A stretch of DNA of 64,000 bases from Andrena cerasifolii (taxonomy: Eukaryota; Arthropoda; Insecta; Hymenoptera; Andrenidae), in the NCBI RefSeq assembly GCF_050908995.1, contig NC_135120.1:3547433-3611432 (forward strand), read 5' to 3'. Below are positions 43,701 through 59,100 of the stretch, in pieces. A program made the translations under genes and the position numbers. Every line of letters starts with the position of its first letter. The first letter of the stretch is position 1. The notes beneath the pieces were generated by a model. It ran no database searches, was not told where the DNA came from, and saw only the letters and a program-made list of their open reading frames with translations.

Positions 43701-44660
43701 TTCTAAAAATCGGTTTTTCAATATTGGTTTCAATATCGGATTTTCTATATCGGTTTCACTATCGGATTCAATATCGGTTTTTCAATATCGGTTTTTCAAA
43801 ATCGGTTTTTCAAAATCGGTTTTTCAATATCGGTTTTTCAATATCGGTTTTTCAATTATGGTTTTTCAATATCGGTTTGACTATCGGATTCAATATCGGT
43901 TTTTCAATATCGGTTTTTCAATGTCGATTTTTCAAAATCGGTTTTGCAATATCGGTTTCAATATCGGTTTCAATATCGGTTTTTCAAAATCGGTTTTTCA
44001 ATATTGGTTTCAATATCGGTTTTTCAATATCGGTTTTTCAATATGAGTTTTTCAATGTCGATTTATCAAAATCGGTTTTGCAATATCGGTTTCAATATCG
44101 GTTTTAATATCGGTTTTTCAGTATCGGTTTTTCAATATCGGTTTTTCAATATCGGTTTTTCAATTATGGTTTTTCAATATCGGTTCCACTATCGGATTCA
44201 ATATCGGTTTTTCAATATCGGTTTTTCAATATTGGTTTTCCGATATCAGTTTTTCAATATTTGTTTTTCAATATCGGTTTTTCAATATCGGTTTTTCAAT
44301 ATCGGTTCCAATATCGGTTTTTCAAAATCGGTTTTTCAATATTGGTTTCAATATCGGTTTTTCAATATCGGTTTTTCTATGTCGATTTTTCAAAATAGGT
44401 TTTGCAATATCGGTTTTTCAATATCGGTTTATCAATGTCGGTTTTTCAATATCGAGTTATCAATATCAGGTTATCAATATCGGTTTTTCAATATCGGTTT
44501 TTCAATATCGGTTTCACTATCGGATTCAATATCGGTTTTTCAATATCGGTTTTTCAATATCGGTTTTTCAATATCGGTTTTTCGATATCAGTTTTTCAAT
44601 ATTTGTTTTTCAATATCGGTTTTTCAATATCGGTTCTAATATCGGTTCTAATATCGGTTT
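37720..44660 (+). repeat. First copy of a 6,942-bp duplicated block in satellite B
   Basis: Patterns of rare monomer variants at 38647, 40742, 41358, 42181, 43342 and 44402 recur exactly 6,942 bp later at 45589, 47684, 48300, 49123, 50284 and 51344. The block ends are approximate. Confidence 0.8.
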
Positions 44661-47600
44661 CAATATTGGTTTTTCAATTATGGTTTTTCAATATCGGTTT
44701 TTCAATATCGGTTTTTCAATATCGGTTTTTCAATATCGGTTTTTCAAAATCAGTTTTTCAATATTGGTTTCAATATCGGTTTTACAATATCGGTTTCACT
44801 ATCGGATTCAATATCGGTTTTTCAATATCGGTTTTTCAATTTTGGTTTTTCAATATCGGTTTCACTATCGGATTCAATATCGGTTTTTCAATATCTGTTT
44901 TTCAATATCGGTTTTTCAATTTTGGTTTTGCAATATCGGTTTCTATATCGGTTTCAATATTGGTTTTTCAATATCGGTTTCAATATCGGTTTTTCAAACT
45001 CAGTTTTTCAATATTGGTTTCAATATCGGTTTTACAATATCGGTTTCAATATCGGTTTCAATATCGGTTTCTCAAAATCGGTTTTTCAATATTGGTTTCA
45101 ATATCATTTTTTCAATATCGGTTTCATTATCGGATTCAATATCGGTTTTTCAATATCGGTTTTTCAAAATCGGTTTTTGAAAATCGGTTTTTCAATATCG
45201 GTTTTTCATATCGGTTTTTCAATTATGGTTTTTCAATATCGGTTTCACTATTGGATTCAATACCGGTTTTTCAATATCGGTTTCTCAAAATCGGTTTTTC
45301 AATATTGGTTTCAATATCGGTTTTTCAATATCGGTTTCACTATCGGATTCAATATCGGTTTTTCAATATCGGTTTTTCAAAATCGGTTTTTCAAAATCGG
45401 TTTTTCAATATCGGTTTTTCAATATCGGTTTTTCAATATCGGTTTCACTATCGGATTCAATATCGGTTTTTCAAACTCGGTTTTTCAAAATCGGTTTTTC
45501 AATATCGTTTTTTCAATATCGGTTTTTCAATATCGGTTTTTCAAAATCGGTTTTTCAGTATCGGTTTTTCAATATCGGTTTTTCAATATTGGTTTCAATA
45601 TCGGTTTTACAATATCGGTTTTTCAATATCGGTTTCACTATCGGATTCAATATCGGTTTTTCAATATCGGTTTTTCAATATCGGTTTTTCAATTATGGTT
45701 TTTCAATATCGGTTTCACTATCGGATTCAATACCGGTTTTTCAATATCGGTTTCTCAAAATCGGTTTTTCAATATTGGTTTCAATATCGGTTTTTCAATA
45801 TCGGTTTCAATATCGGTTTCAGTATCGGTTTTTCAGTATCGGTTTTTCAATATCGGTTTTTCAATATTGGTTTTTCAATTATGGTTTTTCAATATCGGTT
45901 TCACTATCGGATTCAATATCGGTTTTTCAATATCGGTTTTTCAATATCGGTTTTTCAATATCGGTTTTTCAATATTGGTTTTCAGTATCGGTTTTTCAAT
46001 ATCGGTTTTTCAATATCGGTTTTTCAAAATCAGTTTTTCAATATTGGTTTCAATATCGGTTTTACAATATCGGTTTTTCAATATCGGTTTCACTATCGGA
46101 TTCAATATCGGTTTTTCAAAATCGGTTTTTCAATTTTGGTTTTTCAATATCGGTTTCACTATCGGATTCAATATCGGTTTTTCAATATCTGTTTTTCAAT
46201 ATCGGTTTTTCAATTTTGGTTTTGCAATATCGGTTTCTATATCGGTTTCAATATCGGTTTCAATATCGGTTTCAATATCGGTTTCTAAAAATCGGTTTTT
46301 CAATATTGGTTTCAATATCGGATTTTCTATATCGGTTTCACTATCGGATTCAATATCGGTTTTTCAATATCGGTTTTTCAAAATCGGTTTTTCAATATCG
46401 GTTTTTCAATTATGGTTTTTCAATATCGGTTTCACTATCGGATTCAATACCGGTTTTTCAATATCGGTTTCTCAAAATCGGTTTTTCAATATTGGTTTCA
46501 ATATCGGTTTTTCAATATCGGTTTCAATATCGGTTTCAGTATCGGTTTTTCAATATCGGTTTTTCAATATTGGTTTTTCAATTATGGTTTTTCAATATCG
46601 GTTTCACTATCGGATTCAATATCGGTTTTTCAATATCGGTTTTTCAATGTCGATTTTTCAAAATAGGTTTTGCAATATCGGTTTTTCAATATCGGTTTAT
46701 CAATGTCGGTTTTTCAATATCGAGTTATCAATATCAGGTTATCAATATCGGTTTTTCAATATCGGTTTTTCAATTTTGGCTTTGCAATATCAGTTTCAAT
46801 ATCGGTTTTTCAATATCGGTTTTTCCTTATCGGTTTTTCAATATCGGTTTCACTATTGGATTCAATATCGGTTTTTCAAACTCGGTTTTCAAAATCGGTT
46901 TTTCAATATCGGTTTTTCAATATCGGTTTTTCAAAATCGGTTTTTCAATATCGGTTTTTCAATATCGGTTCTTCAATATCGGTTTTTCAATATTGGTTTT
47001 TCAGTATCGGTTTTTCAATATCGGTTTTTCAATATCGGTTTTTCAAAATCAGTTTTTCAATATTGGTTTCAATATCGGTTTTACAATATCGGTTTCACTA
47101 TCGGATTAAATATCGGTTTTTCAATATCGGTTTTTCAATTTTGGTTTTTCAATATCGGTTTCACTATCGGATTCAATATCGGTTTTTCAATATCTGTTTT
47201 TCAATATCGGTTTTTCAATTTTGGTTTTGCAATATCGGTTTCTATATCGGTTTCAATATTGGTTTTTCAATATCGGTTTCAATATCGGTTTTTCAAACTC
47301 AGTTTTTCAATATTGGTTTCAATATCGGTTTTACAATATCGGTTTCAATATCGGTTTCAATATCGGTTTCTCAAAATCGGTTTTTCAATATTGGTTTCAA
47401 TATCATTTTTTCAATATCGGTTTCATTATCGGATTCAATATCGGTTTTTCAATATCGGTTTTTCAAAATCGGTTTTTGAAAATCGGTTTTTCAGTATCGG
47501 TTTTTCATATCGGTTTTTCAATTATGGTTTTTCAATATCGGTTTCACTATCGGATTCAATACCGGTTTTTCAATATCGGTTTCTCAAAATCGGTTTTTCA

Positions 47601-50600
47601 ATATTGGTTTCAATATCGGTTTTTCAATATCGGTTTCAGTATCGGTTTTTCAATATCGGTTTTTCAATATTGGTTTTTCAACTATGGTTTTTCAATATCG
47701 GTTTCACTTTCGGATTCAATATCGGTTTTTCAATATCGGTTTTTCAATATCGGTTTTTCAATATCGGTTTTTCAATATTGGTTTTTCAGTATCGGTTTTT
47801 CAATATCGGTTTTTCAATATCGGTTTTTCAAAATCAGTTTTTCAATATTGGTTTCAATATCGGTTTTACAATATTGGTTTTTCAATATTGGTTTCACTAT
47901 CGGATTCAATATCGGTTTTTCAATTTTGGTTTTGCAATATCGGTTTCTATATCGGTTTCAATATCGGTTTCAATATCGGTTTCAATATAGGTTTCTAAAA
48001 ATCGGTTTTTCAATATTGGTTTCAATATCGGTTTTTCAATATCGGTTTCACTATCGGATTCAATATCGGTTTTTCAATATCGGTTTTTCAAAATCGGTTT
48101 TTCAAAATCGGTTTTTCAATATCGGTTTTTCAATATCGGTTTTTCAATATCGGTTTCACTATCGGATTCAATATCGGTTTTTCAAACTCGGTTTTTCAAA
48201 ATCGGTTTTTCAATATCGTTTTTTCAATATCGGTTTTTCAATATCGGTTTTTCAAAATCGGTTTTTCAGTATCGGTTTTTCAATATCGGTTTTTCAATAT
48301 TGGTTTCAATATCGGTTTTACAATATCGGTTTTTCAATATCGGTTTCACTATCGGATTCAATATCGGTTTTTCAATATCGGTTTTTCAATATCGGTTTTT
48401 CAATTATGGTTTTTCAATATCGGTTTCACTATCGGATTCAATACCGGTTTTTCAATATCGGTTTCTCAAAATCGGTTTTTCAATATTGGTTTCAATATCG
48501 GTTTTTCAATATCGGTTTCAATATCGGTTTCAGTATCGGTTTTTCAGTATCGGTTTTTCAATATCGGTTTTTCAATATTGGTTTTTCAATTATGGTTTTT
48601 CAATATCGGTTTCACTATCGGATTCAATATCGGTTTTTCAATATCGGTTTTTCAATATCGGTTTTTCAATATCGGTTTTTCAATATTGGTTTTCAGTATC
48701 GGTTTTTCAATATCGGTTTTTCAATATCGGTTTTTCAAAATCAGTTTTTCAATATTGGTTTCAATATCGGTTTTACAATATCGGTTTTTCAATATCGGTT
48801 TCACTATCGGATTCAATATCGGTTTTTCAAAATCGGTTTTTCAATTTTGGTTTTTCAATATCGGTTTCACTATCGGATTCAATATCGGTTTTTCAATATC
48901 TGTTTTTCAATATCGGTTTTTCAATTTTGGTTTTGCAATATCGGTTTCTATATCGGTTTCAATATCGGTTTCAATATCGGTTTCAATATCGGTTTCTAAA
49001 AATCGGTTTTTCAATATTGGTTTCAATATCGGATTTTCTATATCGGTTTCACTATCGGATTCAATATCGGTTTTTCAATATCGGTTTTTCAAAATCGGTT
49101 TTTCAATATCGGTTTTTCAATTATGGTTTTTCAATATCGGTTTCACTATCGGATTCAATACCGGTTTTTCAATATCGGTTTCTCAAAATCGGTTTTTCAA
49201 TATTGGTTTCAATATCGGTTTTTCAATATCGGTTTCAATATCGGTTTCAGTATCGGTTTTTCAATATCGGTTTTTCAATATTGGTTTTTCAATTATGGTT
49301 TTTCAATATCGGTTTCACTATCGGATTCAATATCGGTTTTTCAATATCGGTTTTTCAATATCGGTTTTTCAATATCGGTTTTTCAATATCGGTTTTTCAA
49401 TATTGGTTTTCAGTATCGGTTTTTCAATATCGGTTTTTCAATATCGGTTTTTCAAAATCAGTTTTTCGATATTGGTTTCAATATCGGTTTTACAATATCG
49501 GTTTTTCAATATGTGTTTCACTATCGGATTCAATATCGGTTTTTCAAAATCGGTTTTTCAATTTTGGTTTTTCAATATCGGTTTCACTATCGGATTCAAT
49601 ATCGGTTTTTCAATATCTGTTTTTCAATATCGGTTTTTCAATTTTGGTTTTGCAATATCGGTTTCTATATCGGTTTCAATATCGGTTTCAATATCGGTTT
49701 CAATATCGGTTTCTAAAAATCGGTTTTTCAATATTGGTTTCAATATCGGATTTTCTATATCGGTTTCACTATCGGATTCAATATCGGTTTTTCAATATCG
49801 GTTTTTCAAAATCGGTTTTTCAAAATCGGTTTTTCAATATCGGTTTTTCAATATCGGTTTTTCAATATCGGTTTTTCAATATCGGTTTTTCAATTATGGT
49901 TTTTCAATATCGGTTTGACTATCGGATTCAATATCGGTTTTTCAATATCGGTTTTTCAATGTCGATTTTTCAAAATCGGTTTTGCAATATCGGTTTCAAT
50001 ATCGGTTTCAATATCGGTTTTTCAAAATCGGTTTTTCAATATTGGTTTCAATATCGGTTTTTCAATATCGGTTTTTCAATATGAGTTTTTCAATGTCGAT
50101 TTATCAAAATCGGTTTTGCAATATCGGTTTCAATATCGGTTTTAATATCGGTTTTTCAGTATCGGTTTTTCAATATCGGTTTTTCAATATCGGTTTTTCA
50201 GTTATGGTTTTTCAATATCGGTTCCACTATCGGATTCAATATCGGTTTTTCAATATCGGTTTTTCAATATCGGTTTTTCAATATTGGTTTTCCGATATCA
50301 GTTTTTCAATATTTGTTTTTCAATATCGGTTTTTCAATATCGGTTTTTCAATATCGGTTTTTCAATATCGGTTTTTCAGTATCGGTTTTTCAATATCGGT
50401 TTTTCAATATCGGTTTTTCAATATCGGTTTTTCGATATCAGTTTTTCAATATTTGTTTTTCAATATCGGTTTTTCAATATCGGTTCTAATATCGGTTCTA
50501 ATATCGGTTTCAATATCGGTTTTTCAATATCGGTTTTTCAATATCGGTTTTTCAGTATCGGTTTTTCAATATCGGTTTTTCAATATTGGTTTTTCAATTA

Positions 50601-51602
50601 TGGTTTTTCAATATCGGTTTCACTATCGGATTCAATATCGGTTTCTAAAAATCGGTTTTTCAATATTGGTTTCAATATCGGATTTTCTATATCGGTTTCA
50701 CTATCGGATTCAATATCGGTTTTTCAATATCGGTTTTTCAAAATCGGTTTTTCAAAATCGGTTTTTCAATATCGGTTTTTCAATATCGGTTTTTCAATTA
50801 TGGTTTTTCAATATCGGTTTGACTATCGGATTCAATATCGGTTTTTCAATATCGGTTTTTCAATGTCGATTTTTCAAAATCGGTTTTGCAATATCGGTTT
50901 CAATATCGGTTTCAATATCGGTTTTTCAAAATCGGTTTTTCAATATTGGTTTCAATATCGGTTTTTCAATATCGGTTTTTCAATATGAGTTTTTCAATGT
51001 CGATTTATCAAAATCGGTTTTGCAATATCGGTTTCAATATCGGTTTTAATATCGGTTTTTCAGTATCGGTTTTTCAATATCGGTTTTTCAATATCGGTTT
51101 TTCAATTATGGTTTTTCAATATCGGTTCCACTATCGGATTCAATATCGGTTTTTCAATATCGGTTTTTCAATATTGGTTTTCCGATATCAGTTTTTCAAT
51201 ATTTGTTTTTCAATATCGGTTTTTCAATATCGGTTTTTCAATATCGGTTCCAATATCGGTTTTTCAAAATCGGTTTTTCAATATTGGTTTCAATATCGGT
51301 TTTTCAATATCGGTTTTTCTATGTCGATTTTTCAAAATAGGTTTTGCAATATCGGTTTTTCAATATCGGTTTATCAATGTCGGTTTTTCAATATCGAGTT
51401 ATCAATATCAGGTTATCAATATCGGTTTTTCAATATCGGTTTTTCAATATCGGTTTCACTATCGGATTCAATATCGGTTTTTCAATATCGGTTTTTCAAT
51501 ATCGGTTTTTCAATATCGGTTTTTCGATATCAGTTTTTCAATATTTGTTTTTCAATATCGGTTTTTCAATATCGGTTCTAATATCGGTTCTAATATCGGT
51601 TT
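44661..51602 (+). repeat. Second copy of the 6,942-bp block in satellite B
   Basis: Tandem to the first copy, with the same order and spacing of variant monomers. Single-base differences exist (for example a TTAAAT at about 47104 where the first copy has TTCAAT), so the copies are near-identical but not a duplicated read. Confidence 0.8.
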
Positions 51603-53193
51603 CAATATCGGTTTTTCAATATCGGTTTTTCAATATCGGTTTTTCAGTATCGGTTTTTCAATATCGGTTTTTCAATATTGGTTTTTCAATTATGGTTTTT
51701 CAATATCGGTTTTTCAATATCGGTTTTTCAATATTGGTTTTCCGATATCAGTTTTTCAATATTTGTTTTTCAATATCGGTTTTTCAATATCGGTTTTTCA
51801 ATATCGGTTTTTCAATATCGGTTTTTCAGTATCGGTTTTTCAATATCGGTTTTTCAATATCGGTTTTTCAATATCGGTTTTTCGATATCAGTTTTTCAAT
51901 ATTTGTTTTTCAATATCGGTTTTTCAATATCGGTTCTAATATCGGTTCTAATATCGGTTTCAATATCGGTTTTTCAATATCGGTTTTTCAATATCGGTTT
52001 TTCAGTATCGGTTTTTCAATATCGGTTTTTCAATATCGGTTTCACTATCGGATTCAATATCGGTTTTTCAATATCGGTTTTTCAAAATCGGTTTTTCAAT
52101 ATCGGTTTTTCAATTATGGTTTTTCAATATCGGTTTCACTATCGGATTCAATATCGGTTTCTAAAAATCGGTTTTTCAATATTGGTTTCAATATCGGATT
52201 TTCTATATCGGTTTCACTATCGGATTCAATATCGGTTTTTCAATATCGGTTTTTCAAAATCGGTTTTTCAAAATCGGTTTTTCAATATCGGTTTTTCAAT
52301 ATCGGTTTTTCAATTATGGTTTTTCAATATCGGTTTGACTATCGGATTCAATATCGGTTTTTCAATATCGGTTTTTCAATGTCGATTTTTCAAAATCGGT
52401 TTTGCAATATCGGTTTCAATATCGGTTTCAATATCGGTTTTTCAAAATCGGTTTTTCAATATTGGTTTCAATATCGGTTTTTCAATATCGGTTTTTCAAT
52501 ATGAGTTTTTCAATGTCGATTTATCAAAATCGGTTTTGCAATATCGGTTTCAATATCGGTTTTAATATCGGTTTTTCAGTATCGGTTTTTCAATATCGGT
52601 TTTTCAATATCGGTTTTTCAATTATGGTTTTTCAATATCGGTTCCACTATCGGATTCAATATCGGTTTTTCAATATCGGTTTTTCAATATTGGTTTTCCG
52701 ATATCAGTTTTTCAATATTTGTTTTTCAATATCGGTTTTTCAATATCGGTTTTTCAATATCGGTTCCAATATCGGTTTTTCAAAATCGGTTTTTCAATAT
52801 TGGTTTCAATATCGGTTTTTCAATATCGGTTTTTCTATGTCGATTTTTCAAAATAGGTTTTGCAATATCGGTTTTTCAATATCGGTTTATCAATGTCGGT
52901 TTTTCAATATCGAGTTATCAATATCAGGTTATCAATATCGGTTTTTCAATATCGGTTTTTCAATATCGGTTTCACTATCGGATTCAATATCGGTTTTTCA
53001 ATATCGGTTTTTCAATATCGGTTTTTCAATATCGGTTTTTCGATATCAGTTTTTCAATATTTGTTTTTCAATATCGGTTTTTCAATATCGGTTCTAATAT
53101 CGGTTCTAATATCGGTTTCAATATCGGTTTTTCAATATCGGTTTTTCAATATCGGTTTTTCAGTATCGGTTTTTCAATATCGGTTTTTCAATA

Positions 53194-56100
53194 TTGGTTT
53201 TTCAATTATGGTTTTTCAATATCGGTTTCACTATCGGATTCAATATCGGTTTTTCAATATCGGTTTTTCAATGTCGATTTTTCAAAATAGGTTTTGCAAT
53301 ATCGGTTTTTCAATATCGGTTTATCAATGTCGGTTTTTCAATATCGAGTTATCAATATCAGGTTATCAATATCGGTTTTTCAATATCGGTTTTTCAATTT
53401 TGGCTTTGCAATATCAGTTTCAATATCGGTTTTTCAATATCGGTTTTTCCTTATCGGTTTTTCAATATCGGTTTCACTATTGGATTCAATATCGGTTTTT
53501 CAAACTCGGTTTTCAAAATCGGTTTTTCAATATCGGTTTTTCAATATCGGTTTTTCAAAATCGGTTTTTCAATATCGGTTTTTCAATATCGGTTCTTCAA
53601 TATCGGTTTTTCAATATTGGTTTTTCAGTATCGGTTTTTCAATATCGGTTTTTCAATATCGGTTTTTCAAAATCAGTTTTTCAATATTGGTTTCAATATC
53701 GGTTTTACAATATCGGTTTCACTATCGGATTCAATATCGGTTTTTCAATATCGGTTTTTCAATTTTGGTTTTTCAATATCGGTTTCACTATCGGATTCAA
53801 TATCGGTTTTTCAATATCTGTTTTTCAATATCGGTTTTTCAATTTTGGTTTTGCAATATCGGTTTCTATATCGGTTTCAATATTGGTTTTTCAATATCGG
53901 TTTCAATATCGGTTTTTCAAACTCAGTTTTTCAATATTGGTTTCAATATCGGTTTTACAATATCGGTTTCAATATCGGTTTCAATATCGGTTTCTCAAAA
54001 TCGGTTTTTCAATATTGGTTTCAATATCATTTTTTCAATATCGGTTTCATTATCGGATTCAATATCGGTTTTTCAATATCGGTTTTTCAAAATCGGTTTT
54101 TGAAAATCGGTTTTTCAATATCGGTTTTTCATATCGGTTTTTCAATTATGGTTTTTCAATATCGGTTTCACTATCGGATTCAATACCGGTTTTTCAATAT
54201 CGGTTTCTCAAAATCGGTTTTTCAATATTGGTTTCAATATCGGTTTTTCAATATCGGTTTCACTATCGGATTCAATATCGGTTTTTCAATATCGGTTTTT
54301 CAAAATCGGTTTTTCAAAATCGGTTTTTCAATATCGGTTTTTCAATATCGGTTTTTCAATATCGGTTTCACTATCGGATTCAATATCGGTTTTTCAAACT
54401 CGGTTTTTCAAAATCGGTTTTTCAATATCGTTTTTTCAATATCGGTTTTTCAATATCGGTTTTTCAAAATCGGTTTTTCAGTATCGGTTTTTCAATATCG
54501 GTTTTTCAATATTGGTTTCAATATCGGTTTTACAATATCGGTTGTTCAATATCGGTTTCACTATCGGATTCAATATCGGTTTTTCAATATCGGTTTTTCA
54601 ATATCGGTTTTTCAATTATGGTTTTTCAATATCGGTTTCACTATCGGATTCAATACCGGTTTTTCAATATCGGTTTCTCAAAATCGGTTTTTCAATATTG
54701 GTTTCAATATCGGTTTTTCAATATCGGTTTCAATATCGGTTTCAGTATCGGTTTTTCAGTATCGGTTTTTCAATATCGGTTTTTCAATATTGGTTTTTCA
54801 ATTATGGTTTTTCAATATCGGTTTCACTATCGGATTCAATATCGGTTTTTCAATATCGGTTTTTCAATATCGGTTTTTCAATATCGGTTTTTCAATATTG
54901 GTTTTCAGTATCGGTTTTTCAATATCGGTTTTTCAATATCGGTTTTTCAAAATCAGTTTTTCAATATTGGTTTCAATATCGGTTTTACAATATCGGTTTT
55001 TCAATATCGGTTTCACTATCGGATTCAATATCGGTTTTTCAAAATCGGTTTTTCAATTTTGGTTTTTCAATATCGGTTTCACTATCGGATTCAATATCGG
55101 TTTTTCAATATCTGTTTTTCAATATCGGTTTTTCAATTTTGGTTTTGCAATATCGGTTTCTATATCGGTTTCAATATCGGTTTCAATATCGGTTTCAATA
55201 TCGGTTTCTAAAAATCGGTTTTTCAATATTGGTTTCAATATCGGATTTTCTATATCGGTTTCACTATCGGATTCAATATCGGTTTTTCAATATCGGTTTT
55301 TCAAAATCGGTTTTTCAATATCGGTTTTTCAATTATGGTTTTTCAATATCGGTTTCACTATCGGATTCAATACCGGTTTTTCAATATCGGTTTCTCAAAA
55401 TCGGTTTTTCAATATTGGTTTCAATATCGGTTTTTCAATATCGGTTTCAATATCGGTTTCAGTATCGGTTTTTCAATATCGGTTTTTCAATATTGGTTTT
55501 TCAATTATGGTTTTTCAATATCGGTTTCACTATCGGATTCAATATCGGTTTTTCAATATCGGTTTTTCAATGTCGATTTTTCAAAATAGGTTTTGCAATA
55601 TCGGTTTTTCAATATCGGTTTATCAATGTCGGTTTTTCAATATCGAGTTATCAATATCAGGTTATCAATATCGGTTTTTCAATATCGGTTTTTCAATTTT
55701 GGCTTTGCAATATCAGTTTCAATATCGGTTTTTCAATATCGGTTTTTCCTTATCGGTTTTTCAATATCGGTTTCACTATTGGATTCAATATCGGTTTTTC
55801 AAACTCGGTTTTCAAAATCGGTTTTTCAATATCGGTTTTTCAATATCGGTTTTTCAAAATCGGTTTTTCAATATCGGTTTTTCAATATCGGTTCTTCAAT
55901 ATCGGTTTTTCAATATTGGTTTTTCAGTATCGGTTTTTCAATATCGGTTTTTCAATATCGGTTTTTCAAAATCAGTTTTTCAATATTGGTTTCAATATCG
56001 GTTTTACAATATCGGTTTCACTATCGGATTCAATATCGGTTTTTCAATATCGGTTTTTCAATTTTGGTTTTTCAATATCGGTTTCACTATCGGATTCAAT

Positions 56101-59100
56101 ATCGGTTTTTCAATATCTGTTTTTCAATATCGGTTTTTCAATTTTGGTTTTGCAATATCGGTTTCTATATCGGTTTCAATATTGGTTTTTCAATATCGGT
56201 TTCAATATCGGTTTTTCAAACTCAGTTTTTCAATATTGGTTTCAATATCGGTTTTACAATATCGGTTTCAATATCGGTTTCAATATCGGTTTCTCAAAAT
56301 CGGTTTTTCAATATTGGTTTCAATATCATTTTTTCAATATCGGTTTCATTATCGGATTCAATATCGGTTTTTCAATATCGGTTTTTCAAAATCGGTTTTT
56401 GAAAATCGGTTTTTCAGTATCGGTTTTTCATATCGGTTTTTCAATTATGGTTTTTCAATATCGGTTTCACTATCGGATTCAATACCGGTTTTTCAATATC
56501 GGTTTCTCAAAATCGGTTTTTCAATATTGGTTTCAATATCGGTTTTTCAATATCGGTTTCAGTATCGGTTTTTCAATATCGGTTTTTCAATATTGGTTTT
56601 TCAACTATGGTTTTTCAATATCGGTTTCACTTTCGGATTCAATATCGGTTTTTCAATATCGGTTTTTCAATATCGGTTTTTCAATATCGGTTTTTCAATA
56701 TTGGTTTTTCAGTATCGGTTTTTCAATATCGGTTTTTCAATATCGGTTTTTCAAAATCAGTTTTTCAATATTGGTTTCAATATCGGTTTTACAATATTGG
56801 TTTTTCAATATTGGTTTCACTATCGGATTCAATATCGGTTTTTCAATTTTGGTTTTGCAATATCGGTTTCTATATCGGTTTCAATATCGGTTTCAATATC
56901 GGTTTCAATATAGGTTTCTAAAAATCGGTTTTTCAATATTGGTTTCAATATCGGTTTTTCAATATCGGTTTCACTATCGGATTCAATATCGGTTTTTCAA
57001 TATCGGTTTTTCAAAATCGGTTTTTCAAAATCGGTTTTTCAATATCGGTTTTTCAATATCGGTTTTTCAATATCGGTTTCACTATCGGATTCAATATCGG
57101 TTTTTCAAACTCGGTTTTTCAAAATCGGTTTTTCAATATCGTTTTTTCAATATCGGTTTTTCAATATCGGTTTTTCAAAATCGGTTTTTCAGTATCGGTT
57201 TTTCAATATCGGTTTTTCAATATTGGTTTCAATATCGGTTTTACAATATCGGTTTTTCAATATCGGTTTCACTATCGGATTCAATATCGGTTTTTCAATA
57301 TCGGTTTTTCAATATCGGTTTTTCAATTATGGTTTTTCAATATCGGTTTCACTATCGGATTCAATACCGGTTTTTCAATATCGGTTTCTCAAAATCGGTT
57401 TTTCAATATTGGTTTCAATATCGGTTTTTCAATATCGGTTTCAATATCGGTTTCAGTATCGGTTTTTCAGTATCGGTTTTTCAATATCGGTTTTTCAATA
57501 TTGGTTTTTCAATTATGGTTTTTCAATATCGGTTTCACTATCGGATTCAATATCGGTTTTTCAATATCGGTTTTTCAATATCGGTTTTTCAATATCGGTT
57601 TTTCAATATTGGTTTTCAGTATCGGTTTTTCAATATCGGTTTTTCAATATCGGTTTTTCAAAATCAGTTTTTCAATATTGGTTTCAATATCGGTTTTACA
57701 ATATCGGTTTTTCAATATCGGTTTCACTATCGGATTCAATATCGGTTTTTCAAAATCGGTTTTTCAATTTTGGTTTTTCAATATCGGTTTCACTATCGGA
57801 TTCAATATCGGTTTTTCAATATCTGTTTTTCAATATCGGTTTTTCAATTTTGGTTTTGCAATATCGGTTTCTATATCGGTTTCAATATCGGTTTCAATAT
57901 CGGTTTCAATATCGGTTTCTAAAAATCGGTTTTTCAATATTGGTTTCAATATCGGATTTTCTATATCGGTTTCACTATCGGATTCAATATCGGTTTTTCA
58001 ATATCGGTTTTTCAAAATCGGTTTTTCAATATCGGTTTTTCAATTATGGTTTTTCAATATCGGTTTCACTATCGGATTCAATACCGGTTTTTCAATATCG
58101 GTTTCTCAAAATCGGTTTTTCAATATTGGTTTCAATATCGGTTTTTCAATATCGGTTTCAATATCGGTTTCAGTATCGGTTTTTCAATATCGGTTTTTCA
58201 ATATTGGTTTTTCAATTATGGTTTTTCAATATCGGTTTCACTATCGGATTCAATATCGGTTTTTCAATATCGGTTTTTCAATATCGGTTTTTCAATATCG
58301 GTTTTTCAATATCGGTTTTTCAATATTGGTTTTCAGTATCGGTTTTTCAATATCGGTTTTTCAATATCGGTTTTTCAAAATCAGTTTTTCAATATTGGTT
58401 TCAATATCGGTTTTACAATATCGGTTTTTCAATATGTGTTTCACTATCGGATTCAATATCGGTTTTTCAAAATCGGTTTTTCAATTTTGGTTTTTCAATA
58501 TCGGTTTCACTATCGGATTCAATATCGGTTTTTCAATATCTGTTTTTCAATATCGGTTTTTCAATTTTGGTTTTGCAATATCGGTTTCTATATCGGTTTC
58601 AATATCGGTTTCAATATCGGTTTCAATATCGGTTTCTAAAAATCGGTTTTTCAATATTGGTTTCAATATCGGATTTTCTATATCGGTTTAACTATCGGAT
58701 TCAATATCGGTTTTTCAATATCGGTTTTTCAAAATCGGTTTTTCAAAATCGGTTTTTCAATATCGGTTTTTCAATATCGGTTTTTCAATATCGGTTTTTC
58801 AATATCGGTTTTTCAATTATGGTTTTTCAATATCGGTTTGACTATCGGATTCAATATCGGTTTTTCAATATCGGTTTTTCAATGTCGATTTTTCAAAATC
58901 GGTTTTGCAATATCGGTTTCAATATCGGTTTCAATATCGGTTTTTCAAAATCGGTTTTTCAATATTGGTTTCAATATCGGTTTTTCAATATCGGTTTTTC
59001 AATATGAGTTTTTCAATGTCGATTTATCAAAATCGGTTTTGCAATATCGGTTTCAATATCGGTTTTAATATCGGTTTTTCAGTATCGGTTTTTCAATATC